DNA of 64,000 bases from Eleginops maclovinus (lineage: Eukaryota > Chordata > Actinopteri > Perciformes > Eleginopidae). The stretch is from assembly GCF_036324505.1 (NCBI RefSeq), contig NC_086349.1, positions 19,238,247 to 19,302,246 of the forward strand, read 5' to 3'. Shown in pieces: positions 25,431 to 60,400 of the stretch (positions within the stretch are counted from its first letter, which is position 1; every line of letters begins with the position of its first letter). Both the position numbers and the translations under genes were made by a program. The notes under the pieces are model-generated. The model had not been told where the DNA came from. It worked only from the letters and a program-made list of their open reading frames with translations, and did not search any database.

Positions 25431-27243
25431 GAAGCAGATCCATGTGAGGCCTGTCAGCTGATCACGACTTGCTGTCCTTTTAGGCTCCACGTGGATTCAT
25501 CACATGACAGAATCGGCTGATACACACAAATAAGACTCTTTGTAAGAGGAAAACACACTCTGTCTCTTTTTTTTTTAGGCCAAACCTTGAAGAAACTTAG
25601 GGATTCAGGCTGCTCATGAACTGTATTACAGGGACCCCAAGTGGACACATTTAATAGTGCATCAGCTAAGACAAGTAACAGCTGCTATGCTTTATGAATA
25701 ACCCTCCATAATAACAGCACCTGCATATTAATAGAGCAGGCCTGATGTCATGGACCGATCCCACTGACCCATATTTCCAGCAGAGGATGCCTTATAGAAG
25801 ATTATGAGAGGAGGGAGGCACCGACAAAGGCTCCTCTGTTGCTACAGTGATGTCATCTGACTTGACCTCTTCCCCCTGGCTCTCGTTATTAGTCTGCCAT
25901 TCAAATTCAATCAGCAAGGCATATGGTAAATTGTAGCAACTGGTTATTACTGTTATAAATCATAGAGATGTGTAGCTGTTATTCCGATTCTGTGAGGACT
26001 AATATGTTAATTTTGTGGCTGCATTGTTTGATAAGCGATAGAAACAAGTGTTGTCATTACTGTCGTTGAAATGCTATTTTACATTTTCTGTAATCTCTAT
26101 TGTGCTTTCACTTAAAGGGACACAACTGATATCAGTAAAGATCAGTTTACTCGTCACAAGGATTTCCAATCCTGTTTCATTGCATTCTGGGAAAAGTATT
26201 ATGCAGTGTTTTGACGTGTTTGACCGACAGTGGGGACTAAAAGCAAGTGTATCTCGGCTTCTGCTACTTCAATTTCTCAATTTTAATGTGCATATCCCAC
26301 CAATAGAAGAGCAATACTAAACTGCTGGAGTTACCGTTAAAGAACATTTCCATTAAGCTTCAATTAGTCTAACTTTTTTCATTGTGCTGTTAGAACTCAA
26401 TCAAGAATGATATTTAGTTTGTTGAATGCTGCCAATGAGTGCATGGTAACTACTTAGCAGACAACTCCAAGTAGAAAAGGATCACTACTGTATGTCTTTT
26501 ATGAAACATTTGCAACAGTATATGAACTTTAGAGGGATGTTTTAACAATATTTTCATTGTTTGCTATAGAAGGTTTACCATTTGCCTCTAATTGCAATGT
26601 TCATTTAGAGTCAGCCACAAGGAGGATTTTCTCTTCCACATCCCATGATACTCATAAAAGTCTAGACAAGAATCCATTGAACATAATTTATTTTAATTTA
26701 AGTATGTGTTGTTTTTGAAAGACCCAACATCATTTCGCCTCCATTTTAAACGACTGCCAAAAACACAAACTGTAGAATTAATTGGGCAGAGCGCCAGTCT
26801 CCAGAGGCTGGACAGGAAGTGCTGGGTGCACCAGAGGTCATAAGAAACTGGCTCCGATGATTGTGTGGGCGTATCTCCAGAAGGCAGGGAGAGGGGAGGG
26901 AAGGAAACTAAATGGGAAATGCAGAGAGGCTGAGGAGGGAGAGGGAAGAGGGAGGAGCTAGGTTTAGGCAGGACAGTAGGGAAAAGACAGAGAAGAGAGA
27001 GAGCGAGAGAGAGAGAAGGGTTGGGGTTGGGGGTGTAGGTGGTGGAAGTGTTTTGTGCATTGTGTGAAATGTGATCATGTCCTGGAGCCGCTCAGACAGC
27101 TGGGAAGTTCCCCTGCCCCTGGCTTCCAGCTGGGAACACTGAGGAGACACCAGGTCTGCAGACCATTCACTTCACTGATTAACCCTTCATCTGCTGTGGA
27201 AGGGCAATGAATGACACTCACACGATGTGGAACTTAAGTCACA
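23056..27243. other. Non-coding stretch
   Basis: No gene is recognised. It contains the GT array at 25361-25431 and a purine-rich block near 26880-27030. Open frames near 24500-24950 lie in purine-rich sequence on both strands and look like chance frames. Confidence 0.45.
25361..25431. repeat. (GT)n microsatellite
   Basis: This is a 71-bp GT run with one TT interruption near 25404. Confidence 0.97.
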
Positions 27244-27249
27244 TTTATT
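27244..27249 (-). terminator. Candidate distal polyadenylation signal of bicd2
   Basis: TTTATT on the plus strand reads AATAAA on the minus strand. About 15-20 bases further along the minus strand is CCACA, followed by GU-rich CGTGTGAGTGTC (about 27212-27223). This is the classic layout of signal, cleavage site and downstream element. Other AATAAA hexamers occur nearer the stop (for example 29342-29347, 31357-31362 and 31966-31971), so the site used is not settled. Confidence 0.35.
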
Positions 27250-30200
27250 GATTTTTAGCCAGTATGACTACCTTTACACAGATATCCTCCCTCTCCTCTA
27301 GAAAAAACAAACAACACTTTCATTGGATTATTTCAGCAGTAATACATCAGACTTAACTTGTCTTCTCATTTTTGTTTCTCCACATTTCTTCTTTTTTGTT
27401 TAATCATCCTGATGAAGTTTACATGTTTGTTTTCAATCCTGTGTAAAGGTCCCATGACTGGGAAACATGCATTAGACATTGAGCTGTAATCAATATGCCA
27501 TATTCATAATGCACATTATTGATAAGGATACAGTACTGCATGACAATTCAAATAAATACCAACATACAGGTGAAGTCGTTATTCCATATAAAGATATCAA
27601 ACTCTCATGGATCAATACTGAAACACAATATGACAATATAAAGTTTGCACAGCTAATTGTATTATCACAATGCTATCGCTTCCAGCAAACAGAAAACTTT
27701 CTCTTTTTATTTCAAATGTAAAACATTGTTTGAATTGCACTTTAATTTCCTAGCTTATTTTCCATATTGGTAACTTTAATGCCTCAACAAGCAAGCATTG
27801 GCTATAATGGCACTATTCAAGCTTGTTGATGCTTATTTTGTTTTCTGTTTCCTGAAAACAGATGTACGATGATGTAAAAAAAGATTCAAGAGTAAAAAAT
27901 ATAACAAAGAAAAACTTAAATTGGACAAAAAGAAATAGAAAATGCGCTCTCTGCACATTTTTCTACAATACTATTGATATCACATTACCTTCACCAAACA
28001 AAGCTAGAGACGCGTAGATGTTTCCAATAGTACACCAATCTACCCGAACACATTACAGATGCTTTGAGCATTTTGTTCAATAACAGGAGGCCTAAGGGAC
28101 TTCATTTGGTTCCCAAAGTTGGATAAAAAACAACCTTTTTCTTAATAACACCCCTGAATTTATTTGAGTGGGATCACTGACCTGCAGAATTCAATACAAT
28201 TTCAGTTTCATTGAGCTAATTTCAAAACTATCACCTCACTCATGCAGATGGGGAAATTCCCTTTGCACTTATTGCTGCTCACAGTCATTTTTAAACCCAA
28301 AGTCCTCACCTATAAAAAAAGTAAACATCAAATACTAGTCTAAGATTCTCCCTTGAAACAATGAAAGGCACTACTGGTCAGAAACAAAGAACTAAACAAA
28401 CCAAAAACAAAAGCCCGGTGCTCGCTTTGAGAGCCATGGCCCCAGCTACACCTTTATCAGTGACGGTTTGTCTCCTCCCGAGTCTTGATTCTTTTCAACC
28501 TAAATGGTGTGCCAAGATTTGGCACGATAAACGAAGAGAGAATGAAACCATTCCAATTTGGAATTTAATTTTTGAACTTTTGCAGAGAATTCTGAGAGTC
28601 AGTGATCCCGTTTCAGTGGAACGCCCTCGGTAAGAAGTGAGGAAAAGCATATCATACCACTCAAATTTTTCCTAAAACACAACTTACCTATTCGAGTCAG
28701 AGCGTTGTCAAGTTTCATTGTGTCATTTTGAGCTATTCCTAGGAATAATAAATACATGAAAAAACCCCAGAATTTGATCAACCTGGATTTTTTGTATAGA
28801 ACATGGCAGTAGAACAAACACAAAAGAAAACAACAGCATAACATAAGATGTAACCAAACAATTAAAACTTGATTATTTGATGGATAAAATCTTTAGGAAA
28901 AAGTCATAATAGTAGGTCTGTGGTTTGTGGAGCATTTACTTGAGTAAATAGTTCCCGTTTCTTAAGTTTAGATGATTCAAGAGGACGTATAATCCTAGAG
29001 TATTATAATGTATACTGAATAACTCACAAACCATAATACTACCACACTTTCCTATTGGTTAATTATAGTCTGTTATAATCCTATATAATAAAAGTGCACA
29101 GATTCAAATAAAAACAATGAACTAAAACAAAACAAAAGATGAAACCAGAACAAACAGTTTGTTGATTCACATGGAGAAACAACCCCATGTCCCCTGGCTT
29201 CTCAGTGGAGGGTTCGATAAAACTCTGATCAGAATTCAATCTGTTCATTGGACCTGTGAGATATTGGCTTCCAGCAGCAGCACGCAAAAGTGTCCTTTAA
29301 ATAGTAATCATATTTTAAAAGCAATACGAAGGAATTGTCAGTTTATTCGACTAGAAATCAGTGTTTTCATTTAGCTTTTTTGTTTTGTCCTCCAAGTCCA
29401 AATGGCCTATTAGTGCTAACTGTTTTCAACGGACTCACTCAGCAGTGAGAATGGACCTTGTGTTGGAACTTCATCATCCGCACGGAACTACTGTAATTAC
29501 TGCAAAATGAAGCAAAGAACAAATGATCGGCACTAGCATTATTTGTCAATTTAGAGTGACGGTTAGCAGCTGAGTCCACACAGACAAAGCAGGTGGCGGC
29601 TTGAGTTAGTCAAAGGAACAGAAGCCATGTTAGAAACTCTGAAGCAGCTGATGCTGTGCCAGGAGCTTTCATACGTTTGCGAGGAGCTGATGTGAAAGCA
29701 CATTTGCCCAAAATTCTCCTGCAGTTGCTGTTAGAAAGCCAATGACTCACAAGTACCAACCACCCAGGTTAAAGGACATGGGTCTTTCTCATATACCATG
29801 CAAGTGAATGAAAGATGGGTTATGTTGCTGACATGCAGGCTATCTATGAATCAGAAATGTATGCATCACGTGTTAAAACTCAGAAGGTGACTTGGGAGGA
29901 GCCTGCAAGCAGAGGTAGGAGATGCTTTTTAGGTTGCATGCAGTTAGGACACCAGATAAGCCAGACATTGATTTCAAACTAGAAGGAGCAATAGGGTAAT
30001 TATTTTATATAAGGGGGGGGGGGGGGGGGGAGGGCTAGTCACAAGCACATCCTGGGGTCTACCTACTGCTCAGTGATCACACAGAGCATATACAAGAGAG
30101 AGTAAGGGGCTCAACTAATTTGAATCAATGTCCTCTGGTCCATTGCGCAACCAGTCTTTTTTTTTTCCTCAAAAAAAAAAAAAAGGAGTTTCTCCCTCAG

Positions 30201-32575
30201 GAAACTCTGCGGTTCATATTCCCCCCATTTGAGAGTCAGCTCTCAGCCAAATATCTGGCTTTCTTCACCAGCATGTTTGGTTTTCTTATCTCCTCTCTCA
30301 GGAGCTGGTTTACAACATGAGTAGTTCTCCCTCCTCTACTCTTCAAACCTTTTCTCTGTCAGCGCAAACTGATAGAAAGTATACATCACACTTGTAAGTT
30401 AAGTGAATCTCAAACTTAAGAGTGATGGACCTCTAAAGAGGTGTGTACGATAGCCTTGTCTCCATGCTGTGTGCTGTGGCTTACAGATGCACACTCAAGC
30501 AGGGTTGACCGCTGGCATTGTTCCTTTTTCATTATTCAAGGAATAATGAAGCTCCCTCTCTTTACATTTGAGAGGAAGGAATACTGTAGTAGGATCCTGC
30601 AAGATTATAACCTGAACATGATCATATTAAGAATATAGACTTTAATATATAGCATAGTTGTAGTAGAAAACGCATAATTTGATCAATCTTGCAGGATTTC
30701 CTCAAATCAACCCTGCTTCTAGCATCATGAAGCTAATGTGTCTAATGATCCACAAGTAGTACATGGATATATCAAACACAAGCCCCACTTATTTTTTTCC
30801 TATTTGCGTAATACTAGCTCGGAAAGGGTTAAAGCTATTGTAGATACAAAAACCGTAAGTCGTTCTGTCTTCATACATCACAAAACAATAAAAAAGTAAT
30901 GCGTGACCCTCCATTTGCAAAGGTTAAAAATATAATACACACAAGGGCCCTTCACGTAAACGCTGTATACACACAGGCAAGTATCGGAAACACAACGTAT
31001 GTGAGGACGTTACCTGATAAAAATATTAAAATCCTCATTCTAGTTAAAGGGTGACTGGAAATGCTTGGGAAGCAAGTTGCTGATAATCTGAAAGAGAGAG
31101 GGTCGTTATGAGTGACAAGACACAGTTTAGAGACACGAGGAGAGAGTTTTTAGCCACTTATTCAGAAATTATTTAAGAGCTCAGAGTGATCTCCCAAAAA
31201 TTGGAGACAGAGGATGAGGGGAGATTTGAAAAGGAATAAAGTCCCATTAAGTGGAGACAGAAGGACAGGGCTTTACATAAACACATAGATATAATATATC
31301 AAGTGTTTGGGTCGACAGGCACTTTTGCCGAGTGGTCGGTTGGTTTCCTTTGAAGATTTATTGTGCACATGTGGGTGCCTTTTTCGATTTGTGCTCTTCT
31401 AGGATTTACTCCATAATTAAAAAATCATCTTTGATCAAAACTATATTGTATCTCTGTTCACAGTAATCATTTGATCCTTTTTAACAGAAGTAGGAACCTG
31501 AGGCACCTATGCTGAAGTGCACTTAATTTGGGTGTGGAGATCAATTTGTCTTATCTCTCTTATGATATGGCTCTGAAATAATCAATGTGACATAGGGGGT
31601 CACATTGAATAGCCCTCCTGTACTGTATTTCACCAGACACAAATAAGTCCTCTTTTTTACAATGTAGAGCCCTGCAGTACATGGATCGTCTTGTACCACA
31701 CACCAACAGAAAAACAGTTAAAAAGCTCATAAGCGTTTTTAGCTGCAAAGCCATGCATTCCTACAGACCCTGTTGTATTGGTGTGCTAGCATCACAGCTT
31801 TAATATTATCCTGAAATAAACACCTGTGGTCACAGGTGCTCCTTTTCTGCCCAAACCTTTCCATTACAAAACCAGTAGCCATCCCACTTATGGGTTTTTG
31901 AATCTCTGTTTAGAATCAAACTGTGCTCCCCTAGCTAGAAAGCAGAGGGAGATTGCATATTTTAGTTTATTTCTCTTCAAAGTCCTTTTTGTCAAGTTCC
32001 TTTTCTCAAAGAGTGACCTGATTATACAGTGGGCTGCTGGTCAGAGGTCAGTCCTGGGGGACCAGGACGGAGAGGCAGGAGAGAGAAGAGGGCTTTTATC
32101 AAAGGAGCACCATTGCCAACAGACACGGACGGTCATATCGACATCTTCTTTACAAGTCCCCGTCCCCACAATGTGTTACTGTTACCAGGCAACACACTCA
32201 GGAGGCGTGAACGAACGAGCACAAAAGCTGCCACCTTTTACATCATACGTACAGCACTATGACAGCGGAAAGAATAGACACTCCATTATACCCACAAAAC
32301 CCCCATAATAACCGGGGCCCTATAATCCACATGCCATATATGTCTACTGCAGTCCAAACGTCTAGTGCACACTGTACATACATCAGCATTCCCTTAAGCG
32401 TTTACACTAGCACATACGAGCAGCCGGTTAGTCACACAGCAGTCCCTAAAGGAGCGCAGGCTGGCCAGGGAGCTAAGCGAGCAAGTGGGGCTCTTTAACA
32501 CTAAGGCAGGGAGGGTTTGGCCCGTGGGCCCCCTCCCCTCTGTACACAGCAGTCCTTGCAGACTTCTCAGCTGCC
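27250..32575 (-). other. bicd2: Probable bicd2 3' untranslated region
   Basis: This AT-rich stretch follows the bicd2 stop codon and has no gene on either strand. It would be a 5.3-kb 3' UTR if the AATAAA at 27244-27249 is used. Several closer hexamers would give shorter forms. An 18-base G run (30013-30030) lies within it and reads as poly-C in the transcript. The extent is inference; only the stop codon position is certain. Confidence 0.35.
30013..30030. repeat. Poly-G homopolymer (18 bases)
   Basis: An uninterrupted run of 18 G on the plus strand, after a TA-rich stretch. Runs of this kind are error-prone in sequencing and can form quadruplexes. Confidence 0.95.
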
Positions 32576-54420
<21,845 letters not shown>

Positions 54421-57400
54421 CTGGAAATACAATAAAGAAAGGAACACAATTTAGAACCGTGGGAGGATAGGTTTTTAATTCATAGGTAATGATATTTAGT
54501 GACTAAACTACAGATATATGTCAGTCAGGGGATTGAAGCATTAACAGGCTATAATGATTTTACAATGAGAGGATATGTAAAAAAAAAAAGTAGTTTAGTG
54601 ATTCAGCCTTTCTAAAGTGACACTAATCTCTTTTATATGGTTCAGCATTGGACAGGGTCTAAAATAACCTCCAAAACCACGCCGTCGCCTGTAGAGATAA
54701 TCAGTTAGGCTCCATCTGGGCTGCATCATCCCATCTTCCCCCTTGCAGCCCCGTCACTCCCTCCCCTCCCTCCCCACAGAGCGTCGGCCTCCCCTGCATG
54801 TGCTCGGCAGTGACTCCACAGATGGGAAAGCCAAACAGGAAAAGTAGAGCAAATGGACTAGTCTCTGGGTGATCATGAGAGGCCTGTGTTCTAATGCTCT
54901 TAATACCTCAGGAGATCATAGCTAGAGTACAGCAAGGTCAGCAGATATTTGATTTTGCCCGAGGGGGGTGAAATTCATAAAGATTAACTCTAAGAAAGAA
55001 AGAAATAGTTACTATAGAAGCAATATAGGCTAAGGTTTCTACCTCCTGTAGAGGGATATTCTCAGATGAAAGTCTAGGGTGACTCCTTCCCCGGGTGCTA
55101 CACAATAGCTGAACACTGCTCCTAGCACTAGGATGGGTTAAATGCAGAGGACAAATTTCACTGCGTGTGCTCTGCTGTGTGCATGTATGTGACAAATAAA
55201 GAGGGTTTCATCCTCTGATTCTATCTATTCTATCCTGTATTTACATTGTGAAAAATGAAATAAATATGGCTTGATTTTGATTTTAATTTTTCGTTCTGCA
55301 AGGCATTAGCATTTGAACAGCGACTGACAGAGAGGAATACCCTAACTGCAGCAGAATCTGGGTTAGGCTACTCTCCACCATCCCAAAATAATCATCCCCC
55401 TGATTATAGATTTCATTTCTACTCCTGTAACCACCAGTGATCCTGTAGAAATGTTGATTCTCATCTCGTCTCACAGCTCGAGTGCAGGCAGTAATCTGAA
55501 ATCACCTTAGGCACTGCATCTGACCTTGTTTGCAGCTGCAGTGCAGTCTCTTCTCTCTGACCCACACTGCCACCCCCCATACATCTGCACGTGACTGGCT
55601 GCTGCAGGATTTTCTCTATTTGACTGCCTATCATACTAATCCCAGTAATTCCTTTAGAGGAAGGAGAATCTGGAAATGTGCATTAGTTGAACTGGCCTAC
55701 TTGCAGGACTTAATAGTTTCATAAATATGTGAGTGTAAAACTATTTCAGTGGGTTACAGATGTGCGTGACATCATGTCTGGTGCAAGGGCGGCTACATTA
55801 TCTCTCACTTTCCAGGAACCAGGGAGCAAGGATAGAGAGATAAAACCATGGTCTGTGATACAACAATGCTTTATTTGGAAGCAACAGCAGATTGAGAGAG
55901 GTGGTGATAACTTTGCCAGTACGATGAGGATCTTCATCTTTTGAAAACCAAAATTTAGCTCAAAAACGTGATTGTGCTAATTCACTAAAGATTCTCACAA
56001 GAACTTTTCTTTTACAGATAAACTGACAACATTTTCAACAAGTTGCACTCGATAGAACACCTACTGAGCCAAAAAATGAGCTGAAATGATTTGCTAAGGC
56101 AATGAGTAAAATGACAGAAAATAATTGGATGTTCATTGACTGGAATTTTATATTGTTTCTCAATTCAAAACGCCAAATTCTGACTTTTGTGGCTGCTCAG
56201 CTTTGAGGATTTCTTTCTCTTTATTGAGTTATGTGATGGTAAATTAAAATATCTTGTTGTTTTAGGGTTTTTGCTTGGGGGGGAAACACTTTGAATTAGG
56301 CTGTGTTTAAAGGAACTTTAATGGACATTTTTTCACAATTTTCTGACATTTCATGTACTAAAAATTAAGTGATTCATTGAAAATTGTTTTTGCGGTAAAT
56401 AAATTGAAAAGAAGTATCATAAATAACTGTTAAGGTGTATAAGCAGATCTAGCTCTCAAGGTGCAACAACCTGTAGGAGGTGCTTACACTATCAATAAAC
56501 CAAGGTTAATTATAAATGTATTGACAGACAAATTGTGTCAATAAACAACTAATGTCAGTAACTCTAGATAAAAGTATCTGTTTAATAACTATTCTTATAA
56601 CTTCCCCACAAGCTTCCTCTTTCTGTATGTGATGAGGAAGTCTTAACAGGATTAACCGAATCAGAAACAAGGAAATCCCATCATTATGATCTTGGTGAAT
56701 AGTGGATATTGAAGGGACTCCAATCAATCCAATCTAAGAGGCCTGTCCTTCAAACATAAAGAAGAGACCCTAGCCAAAACCCTCTGACCCAAGGCCTTTA
56801 ATCTCAGCTACCCAAGCGTGGGTTTAGACTAAATTGGGTGGTGGCTAAATTATGGATGCACGCGACCAAGCCAGTAATCCCATGGTGAGCTGCCCAACCA
56901 ATGTATAATTCATCTTTAGCTAGCCATATGTTGCAGTTTTTTTATGTTAGACATGTAAACGCTGTGGATTATTAATCTCTTGTAAAGCTAATCAAAGGCA
57001 GATCTTTGGTCATTAGCACGCTGTCTGGACTGGATTTCCCCGCAGAGGGCTACGGCTGACATTAACGCTTCATAAAGGAAAGTCAATAATTCAGGAGATT
57101 TATGTCTCTACAGAACTGAATGTCTGATTCCAGATGAGTGCATACATTATGGGGTGAGGTTAGACACCCTGCCGGGCTCCTCTTCATACTGTGCGCAGCC
57201 ATGTGTAGATCAAAGAACATAAATCAGTGATCAAAAGCATCATATGATTGAGCATGATTGATAAAATGAGACGCCTCTGAGTTTTTTTCCCCTTATTTTC
57301 ATTACTTCCCCACATTGCTTACACTAAAACAGAGGATCTGACTACCCTAGTCATAAGATTAACACAGGGAAACTTTCAAAAGGTTAAAAAAAGAATCACA

Positions 57401-60400
57401 TGGGTGCATCGATGCAGAATAATTTGAGGAAGGAAGTTGTTGCTATGCCTTCATTTTAGTTTGAGGTATAGCCTTCATCAAAACACTGGTTTCTCTGGTA
57501 ATGAGGTTTATATTACACCAAGGATGTTAAACTCAATCTGCTATTTGTGGGTTTATCTGTCAGCCAAACAAATGTTGCTACAACAGCGGGAAAGCTTGTG
57601 TGTTTGTTGTCAAAACCTTAACATGTTATTATCATTATAACGTCCTGTAATCTCACCAAAAACACAACCTTCAGAGACAAAGTCCACTGATTAGAAGGTG
57701 AGACGAATCTGCATTTACCAGTCATCTTTCTGTTGTGCTGTATGATCCCTGTTCAGTAATAGAAGGGGAATGCTTAACATTGGGATACAGCCCTGGTTGT
57801 AATGTTCAACACCTTACAAGGACGTTAAAGCAGAGAGATAGGTCACTGAGTTCACTGCTGGTTTCCCCGCTTAGAATTCTCCTGCGCATGTTTCTCTGAT
57901 GCTTTGATTCGAAAGCACAAGGGAGATGGGCTTTATGTCTCTAACAAGTAACAAACAGATCGATACTGCAAGTCTCAAAGGCCCTGTGGTGCTCAAGTAA
58001 AGCAAATGTAAAATTCTATTTTTGGTTTCTTTCCAACTCGAAAGTGTTTCTGTGGCATGAAGTGAGAAAGGCACACAGGAAGAGATACTATCTAGACTAA
58101 GAGATAGAACTACCACAGATGCTCTGCAGTAGGAATACAAGGTTTGTATGGAACTGGATTTAAATCAGAGGCCAAGAGTATTTCAATCAATAAGAATGAG
58201 TCCTCTTGGAAATCCTTGACTCAAGACCAAAACCCAAATGGGAAACTCTTTGGATTTGGATCTGATTCGTTTATCTCTGGTCTGGCTATAATCATGTCAT
58301 TGTCAAAGTTTCCATTCAGCTCTCTGTGGTGTACAGAGTCTGGATGTATTAAGAAAGTAAAGCTAGCTTCAAGAGGAGAGGCAGTAATGGAAACAGGATA
58401 AGACTAAGTGAAGAGTCAGACAGCTTATTTGTTGCTGAGCCAGATTGAAAGAAGCTAAACTAGAAATTAACCATTTCCAAAGTCGAGCTGTACTGTCTGG
58501 GACCCAGTCAAGTATTTTCTGTGGGTTAAAACATTCTCGAGATTAGATAGAAATGAAATAACAAGGCATGCATACACAACAAACCTAAACTGGATAACAT
58601 GCGCTACAACCTTGGGGAGCATAAAACTAGAATCCCAGACTCAGAGACTGCCAGCAAAAAGGTCAGTGGTAGTGAAAAGCAAAACAAAATGGAAAAGGCT
58701 AACCTCAGAATTCATCAGGACAAAATAAATAGACAGTAACTGATTTTGAGGCATAATGCTGACATGATTATCTCACTTGATGATCCCAGATAGAAGGACA
58801 TGCCTACTGTGCAATACCAGACGAAACAGCCTCAAGATGCAGAAATATGCTTTTGGCAAGACTTGTGGACTAGAGTGGGCTGAAGTTGAGCTGGGATTTT
58901 CAGTCTCTGCCGCATTCTTCTGCTATGACAGAGACAGCTGTGACTAATGCTGAACAATATAATGCTATGTCATTAAGATCAGTTTAGTTAGTCATACAGA
59001 TTGTGAGAGTGACGGGGTGGACCTTGGATGCCAATTCAGTGTTTAAGCAAAACTGAAAGCTGGTCAGTGTTAGAGCTGTCATTGTTAGTGATAGCAGAGG
59101 AGAGGGGGGGCAGGAATTTAAAAAAAACACACACTGTATGGATTATTTTGCCTTGTGAAGCTCAGCTCACGTGTAATCACAGTTAGTGATAACAAACAGA
59201 GACATGCTCTCTTATACTCTCTTTCCGTCTGTCTATCTATCCCTATTCACAGGCCACTATGCAGCCAGCCACTTTGAAGGGACAGATTGCTTCAAGGAGT
59301 GTGTTGATTCTATATTTAGTTTCCCATTATCAACTGTTGATAATACAGATCTTTTGGGGCAGCACATACACATGAGTGACCTAGCACAGCGGGTTGACCC
59401 ACTATTCTACCATTACATCTCACCACACTATACTTCATTTAGTTCTACAGCACTTAACAGCTCACCATGTTTTCCCCCGTTCTGCATACCGTTATTCTGT
59501 AAGGAATGCAAACCATGTCACATGGCAGTGTCTGTTCAATTTACTCAAAGCACAGTTGCTGATTAGTGCATGTCATGCCAAGGCCAATGACAAGTTGCTT
59601 TAATGAGTAACAGAGAAGCTAATTATTTACTTCAGACTTTACTCTTCTGTGAGATGGAAAAGACAGACATTTGCTTTCTTCCCTTGAGAAATTCTTGGCT
59701 ATCATGATTAAAGCTCCACTTGTATGAATTCTCCTCTTCAAGCTTTAAAGACAGTTTCTCACCAATTCTGCAACTCTAAAAAGTGTACCTTTCAAGTAGG
59801 GATTTACTATGGCGAAAGGAGGAGAAGAAACTGTCATATTTAACACTTACATGTATGTGAGGTGCTATATGTGTCAAACAGAAGGAGAAAGGAGAGGGAA
59901 AAAAAGAGGCGAGAGGAATATGAGCGCGGGAGGCAGAGCTATTAGCTGTTGCCTGGCACTGAGCCACATTGATTCACTGCATAGCACAGAGCCGTTGGCT
60001 TATTATCCACACACAGGCCTGGACAATTTCACACACCCAACACATACACACATCCCATTTTAAAAAATGTCCCAGTGTGCCTTGCAGTCTATAACGCAGC
60101 ATCTGGTATTGCCATGTTGGGGCATGCTCTTCCTTCTGAGATAAAGGAGAAAGAGGTAAGTGTTCAAAGCCTCATAGGGGCTCCACCAAAACTGTATGCA
60201 ACTCATGTTGTCAACACGTACAGCCAACGCACTGCATGCCAAAGGCAAGGAATACACTACAGAGAATATTGGAAAGCAGAGGTTAGAGAAAAAATACACA
60301 TGCAAGTTTATAAGACACACATTTCCTTAAAATAGAAATGATTTAGCCGCAAGTGTACAGGTTGAGTATACTCTCATCATAAGGCTTAAGGGTGTGAAAC

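Noticed and set aside
59186..59566. 126-codon plus-strand frame in bicd2 intron 1
   Set aside because: No recognisable domain, no splice signals and AT-rich intronic context.
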